Origin: Paracrocinitomix sp039939375
GTDB taxonomy: Bacteria; Bacteroidota; Bacteroidia; Flavobacteriales_D; Crocinitomicaceae
DNA length: 64,000 bases
Reading direction: 5' to 3'
NCBI GenBank assembly: GCA_039939375.1
Contig: JBDVJO010000005.1
Span: 124,001-188,000 of the forward strand
Part shown: one piece after another, positions 1 to 7,550 of the stretch
Numbering within the stretch: the first letter of the stretch is position 1
Layout of the letters: each line of letters opens with the position of its first letter
Position numbers and translations under genes: made by a program
The notes under the pieces: model-generated
The model's input: only the letters and a program-made list of their open reading frames with translations
Told to the model about the DNA's origin: nothing
Database searches by the model: none

Positions 1-934
1 TTTTCTCACCTCTGTTTTTCAAATCAGCTGCTTGTAGTAATAGCAATTCAGCTGCTTTTACTTTAGTTGCCATATCTGCTAATTTGAAGGCAATTCCTTG
101 AAATTTTGAAATTGATTGTCCAAACTGCTCTCTTTCTTTAGAGTACTTTAATGCTGCTTTATAAGCGCCAGTTGCAATTCCTAAGGCTAGAGCTCCAATA
201 GAAATTCTACCACCATCTAATACTTTCATGGCTTGAACAAATCCTTTTCCTTCTTCGCCTATTAATTGATCTTTGTGCACTCTGCAGTTATCAAATATTA
301 ACTCAGCTGTTTCTGAGGCACGCATTCCAAGTTTATTTTCTTTCTTTCCAGAACTGAACCCGGGAGTTCCTTTTTCGATAATGAAAGCTGACATTCCGTG
401 AGAATCTCCTTTTTCACCTGTTCTAACAATTACTACTGCAACATCACCTGAAATTGCGTGCGTTATAAAGTTTTTAGAGCCATTGATCACATAATGATCA
501 CCATCCTTAACAGCTGTAGTTGCCATTCCACCTGCATCCGAACCTGTTCCAGTTTCAGTCAACCCCCATGCCCCGATAAACTCAGCAGAAGCTAGTTTCG
601 GCAAATATTTTCTTTTTTGCTCTTCAGAACCATGATATAAGATGTGCCCTGTACAAAGTGAATTGTGAGCAGCAACTGATAAACCAATTGAACCACAAAC
701 TTGTGCTATTTCTGTAATTACTGTGATGTACTCATTGTAACCGAAACCACTTCCTCCGTACTCTTCAGGAACTAAAACGCCCATTAATCCCAACTCTCCT
801 AGTCTTTTAAACAAAGGCACTGGGAACTCTTGAGATTCATCCCACTCCATCATTTTTGGTCTGATTTCTTTTTCAGCGAAATCACGCACCATTTGCTTAA
901 TCATTGTTTGGTTTTCGTTTTCTACAATTTCCAT
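1..934 (-). CDS. Acyl-CoA dehydrogenase (partial, C-terminus cut by window edge)
   Basis: FAD-dependent enzyme that introduces the alpha-beta double bond into acyl-CoA thioesters in beta-oxidation or branched-chain amino acid breakdown. I translated about 311 residues from the ATG at 934. The protein begins MEIVENENQTMIKQ and runs off the left edge; family members are usually about 380 residues, so roughly 70 C-terminal residues are missing. Visible family features are an N-terminal helical segment, the flavin/substrate-binding stretch GAWGLTETGTGSDAGG, and later GRISIGALALGIATGA and YSKEREQFGQ, which is the typical (Y/R)xxERxxFG signature. The catalytic glutamate, expected near the C-terminus in short-chain forms, lies outside the window. 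Which acyl chain it prefers cannot be told. Confidence 0.93.
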   Translation of the reverse strand, partial: MEIVENENQTMIKQMVRDFAEKEIRPKMMEWDESQEFPVPLFKRLGELGLMGVLVPEEYGGSGFGYNEYITVITEIAQVCGSIGLSVAAHNSLCTGHILYHGSEEQKRKYLPKLASAEFIGAWGLTETGTGSDAGGMATTAVKDGDHYVINGSKNFITHAISGDVAVVIVRTGEKGDSHGMSAFIIEKGTPGFSSGKKENKLGMRASETAELIFDNCRVHKDQLIGEEGKGFVQAMKVLDGGRISIGALALGIATGAYKAALKYSKEREQFGQSISKFQGIAFKLADMATKVKAAELLLLQAADLKNRGEK

Positions 935-1028
935 TTCTATGTAATATAATACTGTTATTTTCTATCCCAGACTATGCTAATCTACTAATCGACTAGGCTA
1001 TCCTTAAAGTTAAGCGGTCATGCCACTT

Positions 1029-1559
1029 TTAATAATCTACTAAAGTAGTAATATTTTCTGAGTAATTTGCTAAGATGTCTCTCCCACTAAGGAAGCCAAG
1101 CTCAATTAAAAAATTGAATCCTGCAATTTTACCACCTTGTTTCGTTATTAATTCTGCCGCAGCTGAAGCCGAACCGCCTGTCGCCAATAAATCATCATGA
1201 ATTAAAATTTTCTGACCTGGTGAAACAGCATCAGTATGCATTTCGATTTCAGCAGTTCCGTATTCTAAATCGTATTTATGCGAAACAGTATGATAAGGCA
1301 GTTTTCCTTTTTTACGGATTAAAATAAACGGTAAACCCAATGTCATAGCCACAGCTGGACCTAGTAAAAAACCTCTACTTTCAATTCCGGCGATTGCATC
1401 AACGTCAAGTCCTTTAATTTTCTCCACTAAATCGTCATGAATCTCTTTAATCAACGCTGCATCTTTGAATAAGGTGGTGATGTCTTTAAAAACTATTCCC
1501 TCTTTTGGAAAATCAGGAACATCTCTTACTATTCCCTTAACTTTTTGCTCTAAACTCAT
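1029..1559 (-). CDS. apt: Adenine phosphoribosyltransferase
   Basis: Cytoplasmic purine salvage enzyme that makes AMP from adenine and PRPP. The protein has the PRPP-binding loop as HDDLLATGGSA (acidic pair followed by TGG) and the family segments FPKEGIVFKDITTL and IAGIESRGFLLG. I start at the internal ATG at 1559 (MSLEQKVKGIV), giving 176 residues, the normal Apt length; the ATG 18 bases upstream would add six residues that overlap the preceding gene. The stop of the HhH gene ends one base before this start, so the two are probably translationally coupled and co-transcribed with the symporter upstream. Confidence 0.95.
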   Translation of the reverse strand: MSLEQKVKGIVRDVPDFPKEGIVFKDITTLFKDAALIKEIHDDLVEKIKGLDVDAIAGIESRGFLLGPAVAMTLGLPFILIRKKGKLPYHTVSHKYDLEYGTAEIEMHTDAVSPGQKILIHDDLLATGGSASAAAELITKQGGKIAGFNFLIELGFLSGRDILANYSENITTLVDY

Positions 1560-1560
1560 A

Positions 1561-2409
1561 TCATTCGTAGGAAACATACGCCTCCATTTTTTCTAATTCT
1601 GCTTTACCGACAACATTGTCGTCTACTAAAAAAGACAAGGAGGTGATTCTTTCTTTATCTCTTTTTGAAAGGATAGCAGAAACAACTTCCCATTTTTTAA
1701 AATATGGATGCCTTTTCAAATCAGACTTGCTGATTGAATTGATTTTAATTTTATCAATGTGATCCTCTGAAATAGTCGTTCGTTTTTTAAGAGCCGCCAA
1801 TGATTCTTCTGAGATTCCGTACACCTCATCAAATTGATCTTTTGAATAAAATCCACCAAGACTGTTTCTAAACTTTACAATTCGCTCTGAATAAGTTGGT
1901 CCTATTCCGTTAATCTCTTGAAGCAATTCAGCTGTCGCAGTATTGACATCTACCAAAACCACAGCATCATTAATACTTGTATCCGGAAGTACGTCCTCGT
2001 CTTGTTTTTCAAAAATCATGAAAGGAGCGATTTCTTTGTATTTATCATCTGATATCACATAGATCTTGGACACATCTTCTGCCGTTTTAAATGGACCATA
2101 AGAAGACCTGTATTTAACTATTGCTTGAGCTTGCTTTTGAGAAAAACCAATGTTTTCCCAACCTTGTTCATCCAAGTTATTTGGATTAAAGTAAGAAAGT
2201 GCGTTCTTTTCTATTTCAGTTTCTGATGTATTCTCTGAATGTTGTTGCGGTTGACTGGAAAATTCAAATCCGGCTAAAGTTGTTTCTGATACATCAGGTA
2301 AACGACTACTGCTGTTAACATTCAATATGATTACAAGTGCAACTATGACAACTGCAAAGCTGGCAATTCCTATTTTTTGAATCCTTGAAACCGATATCTT
2401 GCGGTTCAC
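1561..2409 (-). CDS. Membrane-anchored helix-hairpin-helix (ComEA-like) protein
   Basis: 282 residues with an N-terminal membrane segment (about residues 12-30) followed by two clear helix-hairpin-helix DNA-binding modules and a weaker third. The first is at about 78-130 (ENIGFSQKQAQAIVKYR), the second at about 155-210 (LLQEINGIGPTYSERIVKFR). ComEA-type proteins bind incoming DNA at the cell surface during competence. This one is longer than classical ComEA and resembles the multi-HhH proteins common in Bacteroidota, so a role in DNA uptake is inference. The start codon is GTG (2409-2407), one base after the stop of the symporter; no in-frame ATG precedes the membrane segment. Confidence 0.8.
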   Translation of the reverse strand: MNRKISVSRIQKIGIASFAVVIVALVIILNVNSSSRLPDVSETTLAGFEFSSQPQQHSENTSETEIEKNALSYFNPNNLDEQGWENIGFSQKQAQAIVKYRSSYGPFKTAEDVSKIYVISDDKYKEIAPFMIFEKQDEDVLPDTSINDAVVLVDVNTATAELLQEINGIGPTYSERIVKFRNSLGGFYSKDQFDEVYGISEESLAALKKRTTISEDHIDKIKINSISKSDLKRHPYFKKWEVVSAILSKRDKERITSLSFLVDDNVVGKAELEKMEAYVSYE

Positions 2410-2410
2410 A

Positions 2411-4018
2411 TTAGTTGGCTTTTGACTCTTTGATTCGAGTCATAAACTTAGATAGTTCTTTCTTCGCTATAGGAGCAAGTATAAACAAGCCGATCATATT
2501 TGGAACCAACATTGCGAAAATCATTGCATCTGAGAAATTAATTACTGAACCTAGCTGAGAAGCCGCACCAACAATTACAAACAAACAAAAAAGGCCTTTA
2601 TAAATATATTCTGTGCTTTTCGCTCTTCCAAATAAAAAGGTCCAAGCCTGGTAACCATAATATGACCAAGAAATCATAGTTGAAAAGGCAAATAAGACAA
2701 CGGCTACTGTTAAAATCAAAGGGAAAAAGCTAATTGCATTTCCAAATGCTGCAGAGGTAACCTCTACCCCTTGCGTAACTTCTTGTCCGTAAGTCATAAT
2801 ACTTCCATCACCATTCATGATTATTAAAACTAAAGCAGTCATGGTACACACAACAACGGTATCAATGAACGGCTCTAATAATGCAACTAAACCTTCAGAT
2901 GCTGCATATTTTGTTTTTACAGCTGAGTGCGCTATTGAAGCAGACCCAATTCCAGCTTCATTTGAGAAAGCCGCTCTTCTAAACCCTTGAATCAATACAC
3001 CAAATGCACCACCCGCAATACCTAATCCAGTAAACGCTCCAGAGAAAATTTGACCAAATGCACCTGGGATAGCGCTAGCATTCATTCCTAATATCACTAA
3101 CGCAGCTAACACATAAATTCCTACCATGAAAGGGACAATTTTATCTGTTACTTTGGCAATCTTTTTAATCCCACCTATGATAACAATCCCAACAAGTATT
3201 GCCATGACTAAACCGAACGCCCATCCATAACCATGTAATGGACTTCCTGTTCCTCCAGTATAAGACTCTAACATGGCAAAAGCTTGATTTGACTGAAACA
3301 TGTTTCCTCCACCAAAAGATCCACCGATACACATAATTGCAAATATTACTGCCAATACTTTTCCTAATCCAGCTGCTCCTTTTGAAGCCAAGCCTTTTTT
3401 AAGGTAATACATTGGACCACCGTAAACTTTTCCATCTTCATCAATTTCTCTATATTTTACACCTAAAGTACATTCTGTAAACTTTGAGGCCATACCTATT
3501 AATCCGGCAATAATCATCCAAAAAGTAGCTCCTGGTCCACCAATAGAAATGGCCACTGCTACACCGGCGATATTCCCCAACCCAACTGTTGCTGACAAAG
3601 CAGCTGTTAAAGCTTGGAAATGCGAAACTTCCCCATGATGGTCTTCATCATGTTCGACACGAATAGTATCAATAATATCTCCATCTACGGTGTGGACTGA
3701 ATCTGAAGCGTTCACATTATCTGCTCCTTCACTTTCAATTTCATCATATTTTCCTCTGACAATATTAATCGCTGTCCAGAAGCCTGTAACATTGATTAAT
3801 TTAAAATAAAGTGAAAAGAAAAGTGCTCCACCGATCAAGACAATCAACACCCAAGGAACAGAAACTGAATCTGTAAAGGGTATAGCGTAAAAAACCCCTT
3901 CAACAAACCAACCTGTTGCAGCCCCAAAGGCTTCATCAATTTTCTGATCCATACCTTTTTCGGCTGCGAAATTTATAAATGGAACAAACATTAATAACAA
4001 GGCTAGTAACTTCTTCAT
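2411..4018 (-). CDS. Sodium:alanine/glycine symporter (AGCS/AlsT family)
   Basis: Inner-membrane transporter that couples Na+ entry to uptake of alanine or glycine. The 535 residues carry many hydrophobic segments and the AGCS hallmarks ATVGLGNIAGVA and GGAFGVLIQGFRRAAFSNEAGIG. The N-terminus (MKKLLALLLMFVPFINFAA) looks like a cleavable signal, and an acidic, hydrophilic insert of about 40 residues (near 90-130, rich in D, E and H) precedes the conserved core; both extensions make it longer than the roughly 450-residue bacterial norm. It is the first gene of the run ending in apt, with a promoter-like box 36 bases upstream of its ATG. Confidence 0.93.
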   Translation of the reverse strand: MKKLLALLLMFVPFINFAAEKGMDQKIDEAFGAATGWFVEGVFYAIPFTDSVSVPWVLIVLIGGALFFSLYFKLINVTGFWTAINIVRGKYDEIESEGADNVNASDSVHTVDGDIIDTIRVEHDEDHHGEVSHFQALTAALSATVGLGNIAGVAVAISIGGPGATFWMIIAGLIGMASKFTECTLGVKYREIDEDGKVYGGPMYYLKKGLASKGAAGLGKVLAVIFAIMCIGGSFGGGNMFQSNQAFAMLESYTGGTGSPLHGYGWAFGLVMAILVGIVIIGGIKKIAKVTDKIVPFMVGIYVLAALVILGMNASAIPGAFGQIFSGAFTGLGIAGGAFGVLIQGFRRAAFSNEAGIGSASIAHSAVKTKYAASEGLVALLEPFIDTVVVCTMTALVLIIMNGDGSIMTYGQEVTQGVEVTSAAFGNAISFFPLILTVAVVLFAFSTMISWSYYGYQAWTFLFGRAKSTEYIYKGLFCLFVIVGAASQLGSVINFSDAMIFAMLVPNMIGLFILAPIAKKELSKFMTRIKESKAN

Positions 4019-4053
4019 TTTATAGTACGATTTTGATTCGGTTAGATAAGTAA

Positions 4054-4061
4054 CAAATATA
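4054..4061 (-). promoter_or_regulatory. Candidate -7 box for the symporter operon
   Basis: The minus strand reads TATATTTG, an exact match to the Bacteroidota -7 consensus TAnnTTTG, 35 bases upstream of the symporter ATG. I see no convincing TTG -33 element at the usual 17-23 bp distance, so the call rests on one box. Transcription would begin near 4048. Confidence 0.4.
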
Positions 4062-4081
4062 AAAAAATTAATCGGAGGGGA

Positions 4082-4969
4082 TTAACCTTCTAATTGCGAG
4101 AGGCTTTCTTCAAATGTGAGCGGTTTATATCCTAAAACCTTTCTTGCTTTGGATATATCAAAACCCGTTTTTGGTGGTCTCTTTGCTTTTTGGTTGAGTT
4201 TGGAAGATGAAATAGCTTTTACTAAACTAGGATCATTTCCATAATATTTTGCAATGCGGGTAACTAATTCATGAATTGAAAAAGTTTCCGGTCCTGAAAT
4301 ATGAAACACCCCTTTCGCTTCAAGTTCAGCAGCCTGTATACAAGCCCAAGCTAAATCATCTGCCCAAGTAGGAGCACGGAATTGATCATCAACAATCGTT
4401 AATTCTTGCTCGTTTGCTAGAGCGCCTTTGGCCCAAAGCACGATATTTGAGCGACTTAAATTGTTGCCTTGTCCAAAAACAATGATTGTTCTCAGAATCG
4501 CCCAATTTTTGAAGTCAGATGTCATGAGCAAATCTTCTGAATCACGTTTTGAAGTTGCGTAAATGCTCAGTGGATTTCTTTTGTCTTCTTCTTTATAAGG
4601 CCCAGCTTCACCATCAAAAACAAAGTCTGTGGATACGTGGGTTAAAAAAAGGTTATATTCTCTTGCCGCTTCTGCAAGTTGATTAACAGCTTCTACATTA
4701 ATTTTTCGGCAATTCAATTCATCTTCTTCGCAGGCATCAACATTCGTCATTGCTGCCGTGTTGATTATTGAAGAGAAACTATGTTGCTTGCAAATTGAAT
4801 CTACTTGATCTTTATTTGTAATATCAAGCGACTGATAAAATTCAGAAGGACAGTCAGGGTTTCGGTTTTCTCCCTTTGAGGTAGCTATGAAAGATTTCCC
4901 TGCTTTTAGTAATTGTGCGACTATTTTTTGTCCTAACAAACCATTAGAACCGGTTATAAGAATGCTCAT
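4082..4969 (-). CDS. RmlD-like dTDP-4-dehydrorhamnose reductase / SDR family oxidoreductase
   Basis: Extended short-chain dehydrogenase of 295 residues, the usual RmlD length. The NAD(P)-binding glycine motif is ITGSNGLLGQKIV at residues 4-16, and the catalytic Tyr-Lys pair lies in SIYATSKRDSE (YxxxK) near residue 137. Family members reduce dTDP-4-keto-rhamnose to dTDP-rhamnose for surface glycans. No rmlA, rmlB or rmlC is nearby, so the substrate is uncertain and a general sugar-nucleotide reductase is as likely. Its ATG shares one base with the stop of the K+ channel gene (TAATG), which places it at the 3' end of a four-gene operon starting with the DUF2851 gene. Confidence 0.82.
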   Translation of the reverse strand: MSILITGSNGLLGQKIVAQLLKAGKSFIATSKGENRNPDCPSEFYQSLDITNKDQVDSICKQHSFSSIINTAAMTNVDACEEDELNCRKINVEAVNQLAEAAREYNLFLTHVSTDFVFDGEAGPYKEEDKRNPLSIYATSKRDSEDLLMTSDFKNWAILRTIIVFGQGNNLSRSNIVLWAKGALANEQELTIVDDQFRAPTWADDLAWACIQAAELEAKGVFHISGPETFSIHELVTRIAKYYGNDPSLVKAISSSKLNQKAKRPPKTGFDISKARKVLGYKPLTFEESLSQLEG

Positions 4970-5985
4970 TATTTAAGACCAAATATGGTGTTCAATTTTT
5001 TTATTTGTTCTGGATTACCTAAAACAAAAAGTTTAGAATTAGGAAGAATTTCAGTGTCAGATGGAGGATTAATGATGTATTCTCCATCTTCTGATCGATA
5101 TCCAATTACATTACAACCTGACATGGATCTTTCTTCAAGCTCAGCGATTGTGGTGAATTTTACTTCATCTGGCAATTCGTTAAACGTAATTTCTTCAAGA
5201 TTTACGGCGGCTTTTCCAGAGACTTTAATTAAATCCATAAACTCCATAATGTCTGGATTCATCACTAAAGATGCCATATGAGCTCCGCCCACTGTATCTG
5301 GCATAATCACATTGTGCGCCCCTGCAATTCTTAATTTTCTCATGCTAGAATAAGAAGAAGCTCTTGAGATAATCTTCAATTTAGGATTCAATTCTCGTGC
5401 TGAAAGAACGACAAATAAGTTATCTGCATCTTTAGGCAGAGCTGTTATAAGAGATGTAGCCTTTGTTATATTGGCTCTCATCAAAACTTGGTCATCAGTT
5501 GAATCACCTTTTACAAAAGGTACTTCCTCATTGGCAGGATCTTCGGTGATTTCGCTGTTTCTCTCAATTACAATAAAGTTCTTTTTATAGAACCTTAAAT
5601 CGTGAGCAGCCTGTTTACCTACTCTACCAAATCCGCAAACTATTGTGTGATTATCCATATTCTCTGCTGTTTTAAGCGACTTAAATTCCGCAAAATATTT
5701 TTTGTATTCACCACCTACTAGGTAAGATGTTATTGATGTTAAAGCATATGCAAATGTTCCGAAAGAAGTGATGATTAAGAAAGAAGTGAACAATTTACCA
5801 GCATCCGATAATTGCTGCACCTCATTGAATCCAACAGTTGAAACTGTAATTATTGTCATGTAAAATGACTCAAAGAAGCTCCATCCTTCAACCACCATAA
5901 AACCAACTGAGCCCATGAGTATAATACCAAGGAGCAAGAAGATGGCATAATAGATCTTCGCAAAATATTTATAATTCAGTAACAT
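4969..5985 (-). CDS. Two-transmembrane K+ channel with RCK (TrkA-N) domain
   Basis: 338 residues: two membrane helices (about 10-31 and 62-85) flank a pore loop, followed by a cytoplasmic Rossmann RCK domain (HTIVCGFGRVGKQAAHDL near residue 115) and a C-terminal TrkA-C-like domain ending about 335. The selectivity filter reads TVSTVGFNE, so the usual TVGYG is TVGFN. RCK domains gate such channels by nucleotide or ion binding. The ATG directly abuts the stop of the PspC gene. Role in K+ homeostasis or osmotic response is inferred from the family. Confidence 0.9.
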   Translation of the reverse strand: MLLNYKYFAKIYYAIFLLLGIILMGSVGFMVVEGWSFFESFYMTIITVSTVGFNEVQQLSDAGKLFTSFLIITSFGTFAYALTSITSYLVGGEYKKYFAEFKSLKTAENMDNHTIVCGFGRVGKQAAHDLRFYKKNFIVIERNSEITEDPANEEVPFVKGDSTDDQVLMRANITKATSLITALPKDADNLFVVLSARELNPKLKIISRASSYSSMRKLRIAGAHNVIMPDTVGGAHMASLVMNPDIMEFMDLIKVSGKAAVNLEEITFNELPDEVKFTTIAELEERSMSGCNVIGYRSEDGEYIINPPSDTEILPNSKLFVLGNPEQIKKLNTIFGLK

Positions 5986-6219
5986 TTATAGCTCCCAGAT
6001 TGTCTTGCGCTTTCGCTGAAATTTGAAAATATGCTTGTGTTCTAAAACCCAAGCCATAACTAAGTATATGAGTACAGGAGAACCTAATCCGATAAATGAA
6101 AAGTAAATAAAGAAAAGTCTTACTCTTGAGACCTCTACTCTCATTTTTTTAGCAAACCAAGTGCTTACTCCAAAAGATCTGAACTCAAAAAAAAGGGATA
6201 TTTTCTGGATTAAATTCAT
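5986..6219 (-). CDS. PspC-domain small membrane protein
   Basis: 77 residues resembling the PspC domain of phage-shock-type stress systems: an N-terminal amphipathic segment (FFEFRSFGVSTWFAKKM) and one hydrophobic helix (about 32-56) followed by a basic tail. In other bacteria PspC is an inner-membrane sensor of envelope stress that works with PspA or PspB; neither is visible here. The ATG overlaps the stop of the DUF2851 gene as ATGA, so the two are translationally coupled. Confidence 0.75.
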   Translation of the reverse strand: MNLIQKISLFFEFRSFGVSTWFAKKMRVEVSRVRLFFIYFSFIGLGSPVLIYLVMAWVLEHKHIFKFQRKRKTIWEL

Positions 6220-7466
6220 TTATTTAATAAGGATTTTCCGATACCGCAAAATAAGCATTTTTTTCGGGAGCAATACTCATTTTTTAACTCAATTAAACCT
6301 TGAGAATCTTTTGCTGAGCTAGGATGAAGTCCTAAATTTTTCCATTTAGAAATAATATTGTTCTTTTCAGCTTTGGAATTCGAGATTAATAAAAGGGCTT
6401 CTTTTTTTACGTCTTCATTCCGCTCTTTGATAGCTTTTGCCCACAAGAATGGAGCGAATACGTTTATCCTAATTCGATCTAGCAAATCTTCAGTAAACTG
6501 AACTTTTTTCGGTTTTGTCTCCTTGTTAAAGTTAAAATGAGTTGTCCAATAATTGTTGGGTTGAACATGTTTCAATTGGCCTAAAAAACTTGCATTATAA
6601 CTTGATGAACTGGTCATTAAAGCCGCCATTTCACCCAATTGCATAATTCTAAAAGTAGGATTACCAGCTGGATGCATGGATGAAAATTTCCATTCTTTCG
6701 GACTCAGGGCCTGTAAGTTAAACATGTTTGTTTGAAAGTTAAACTCTTGAATTAGTTGATTGACATATTCATCTTCAGAATTTTTTGGAAGTAAACCAGA
6801 CAAACCATGAAACAAGGCTTGAATTTTATTTGATTCAAAATTCAGTCTTGCCAACATTTCTATATCAATCTTACTAATAAGGGATTGAAATGCATCTGAA
6901 TTTACTTTGCCCCCTAAGGTTTTGGCAACTAGAAATAATATAGTTTTGAGTTGGTCACCCTTAAAATCACGAAGTAGTTGGAGGATTTCAGCGGCTTTAC
7001 GCTCTAATCTCTCGTCCGCACAAATTTCGATTTGCCTTTGACCTATATCTTCAGACACACTTTTTATTTGCGCTTCACATGGAATCCAGCTTTTAGCATT
7101 TATAAAATTTTCATAGTTTCTTACCTCTTCAAGATCTACCATTTTTTTTAATTCAACCACTGGCAAAACATATTGACCAGATTCCACTTCTTGGTCGTGC
7201 TCAAGCACAAAATGCGCAATTACGTTTTCATAAGCTGGATCAAATTGATGATTGTGTTTATACCAGTCAGAAGACTTAAGATGAAATTCAATATGCCCAG
7301 CCCAAATTTTATCTTCTAGTTTAAGCTTTGCATTAAGAAAATCTGGACCAGCATTTTTGTTGAGTTCACCAAAATCAATTACCTCTAAATTCAAATTTTC
7401 AGATGTAATAAAATCTGCACCTAGTTTTTTAGAATTAAAAAGATAATGAAGCGTTGACTCTTTCAT
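6216..7466 (-). CDS. DUF2851 family protein
   Basis: 416 residues, normal length for DUF2851, a family of unknown function common in Bacteroidota. Recognisable segments are LHYLFNSKKLGADFITSE at the N-terminus, FGELNKNAGPDFLNAKL, and a C-terminal cysteine cluster CSRKKCLFCGIG that could bind a metal. It is soluble by appearance, with no signal or membrane segment. It heads the operon DUF2851 - PspC - K+ channel - RmlD-like, and is divergent from the TonB-dependent receptor gene with only 84 bases between them, so the two promoters must share that stretch. Confidence 0.85.
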   Translation of the reverse strand: MKESTLHYLFNSKKLGADFITSENLNLEVIDFGELNKNAGPDFLNAKLKLEDKIWAGHIEFHLKSSDWYKHNHQFDPAYENVIAHFVLEHDQEVESGQYVLPVVELKKMVDLEEVRNYENFINAKSWIPCEAQIKSVSEDIGQRQIEICADERLERKAAEILQLLRDFKGDQLKTILFLVAKTLGGKVNSDAFQSLISKIDIEMLARLNFESNKIQALFHGLSGLLPKNSEDEYVNQLIQEFNFQTNMFNLQALSPKEWKFSSMHPAGNPTFRIMQLGEMAALMTSSSSYNASFLGQLKHVQPNNYWTTHFNFNKETKPKKVQFTEDLLDRIRINVFAPFLWAKAIKERNEDVKKEALLLISNSKAEKNNIISKWKNLGLHPSSAKDSQGLIELKNEYCSRKKCLFCGIGKSLLNK

Positions 7467-7507
7467 ACACTAAAAAAAATAAAAATCTGAATATAAACAA
7501 GTTAAAA

Positions 7508-7540
7508 TTTGAGCTTTCCTTCAACAATTGTCTAATTTTA
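7508..7540 (+). promoter_or_regulatory. Candidate promoter of the TonB-dependent receptor operon
   Basis: TTTG (7508-7511), 21 bases, then TAATTTTA (7533-7540), one mismatch from the Bacteroidota TAnnTTTG box. The ATG at 7551 lies 10 bases after the box, so the message would have a leader of only a few bases. Confidence 0.42.
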
Positions 7541-7550
7541 CGACACGGAA

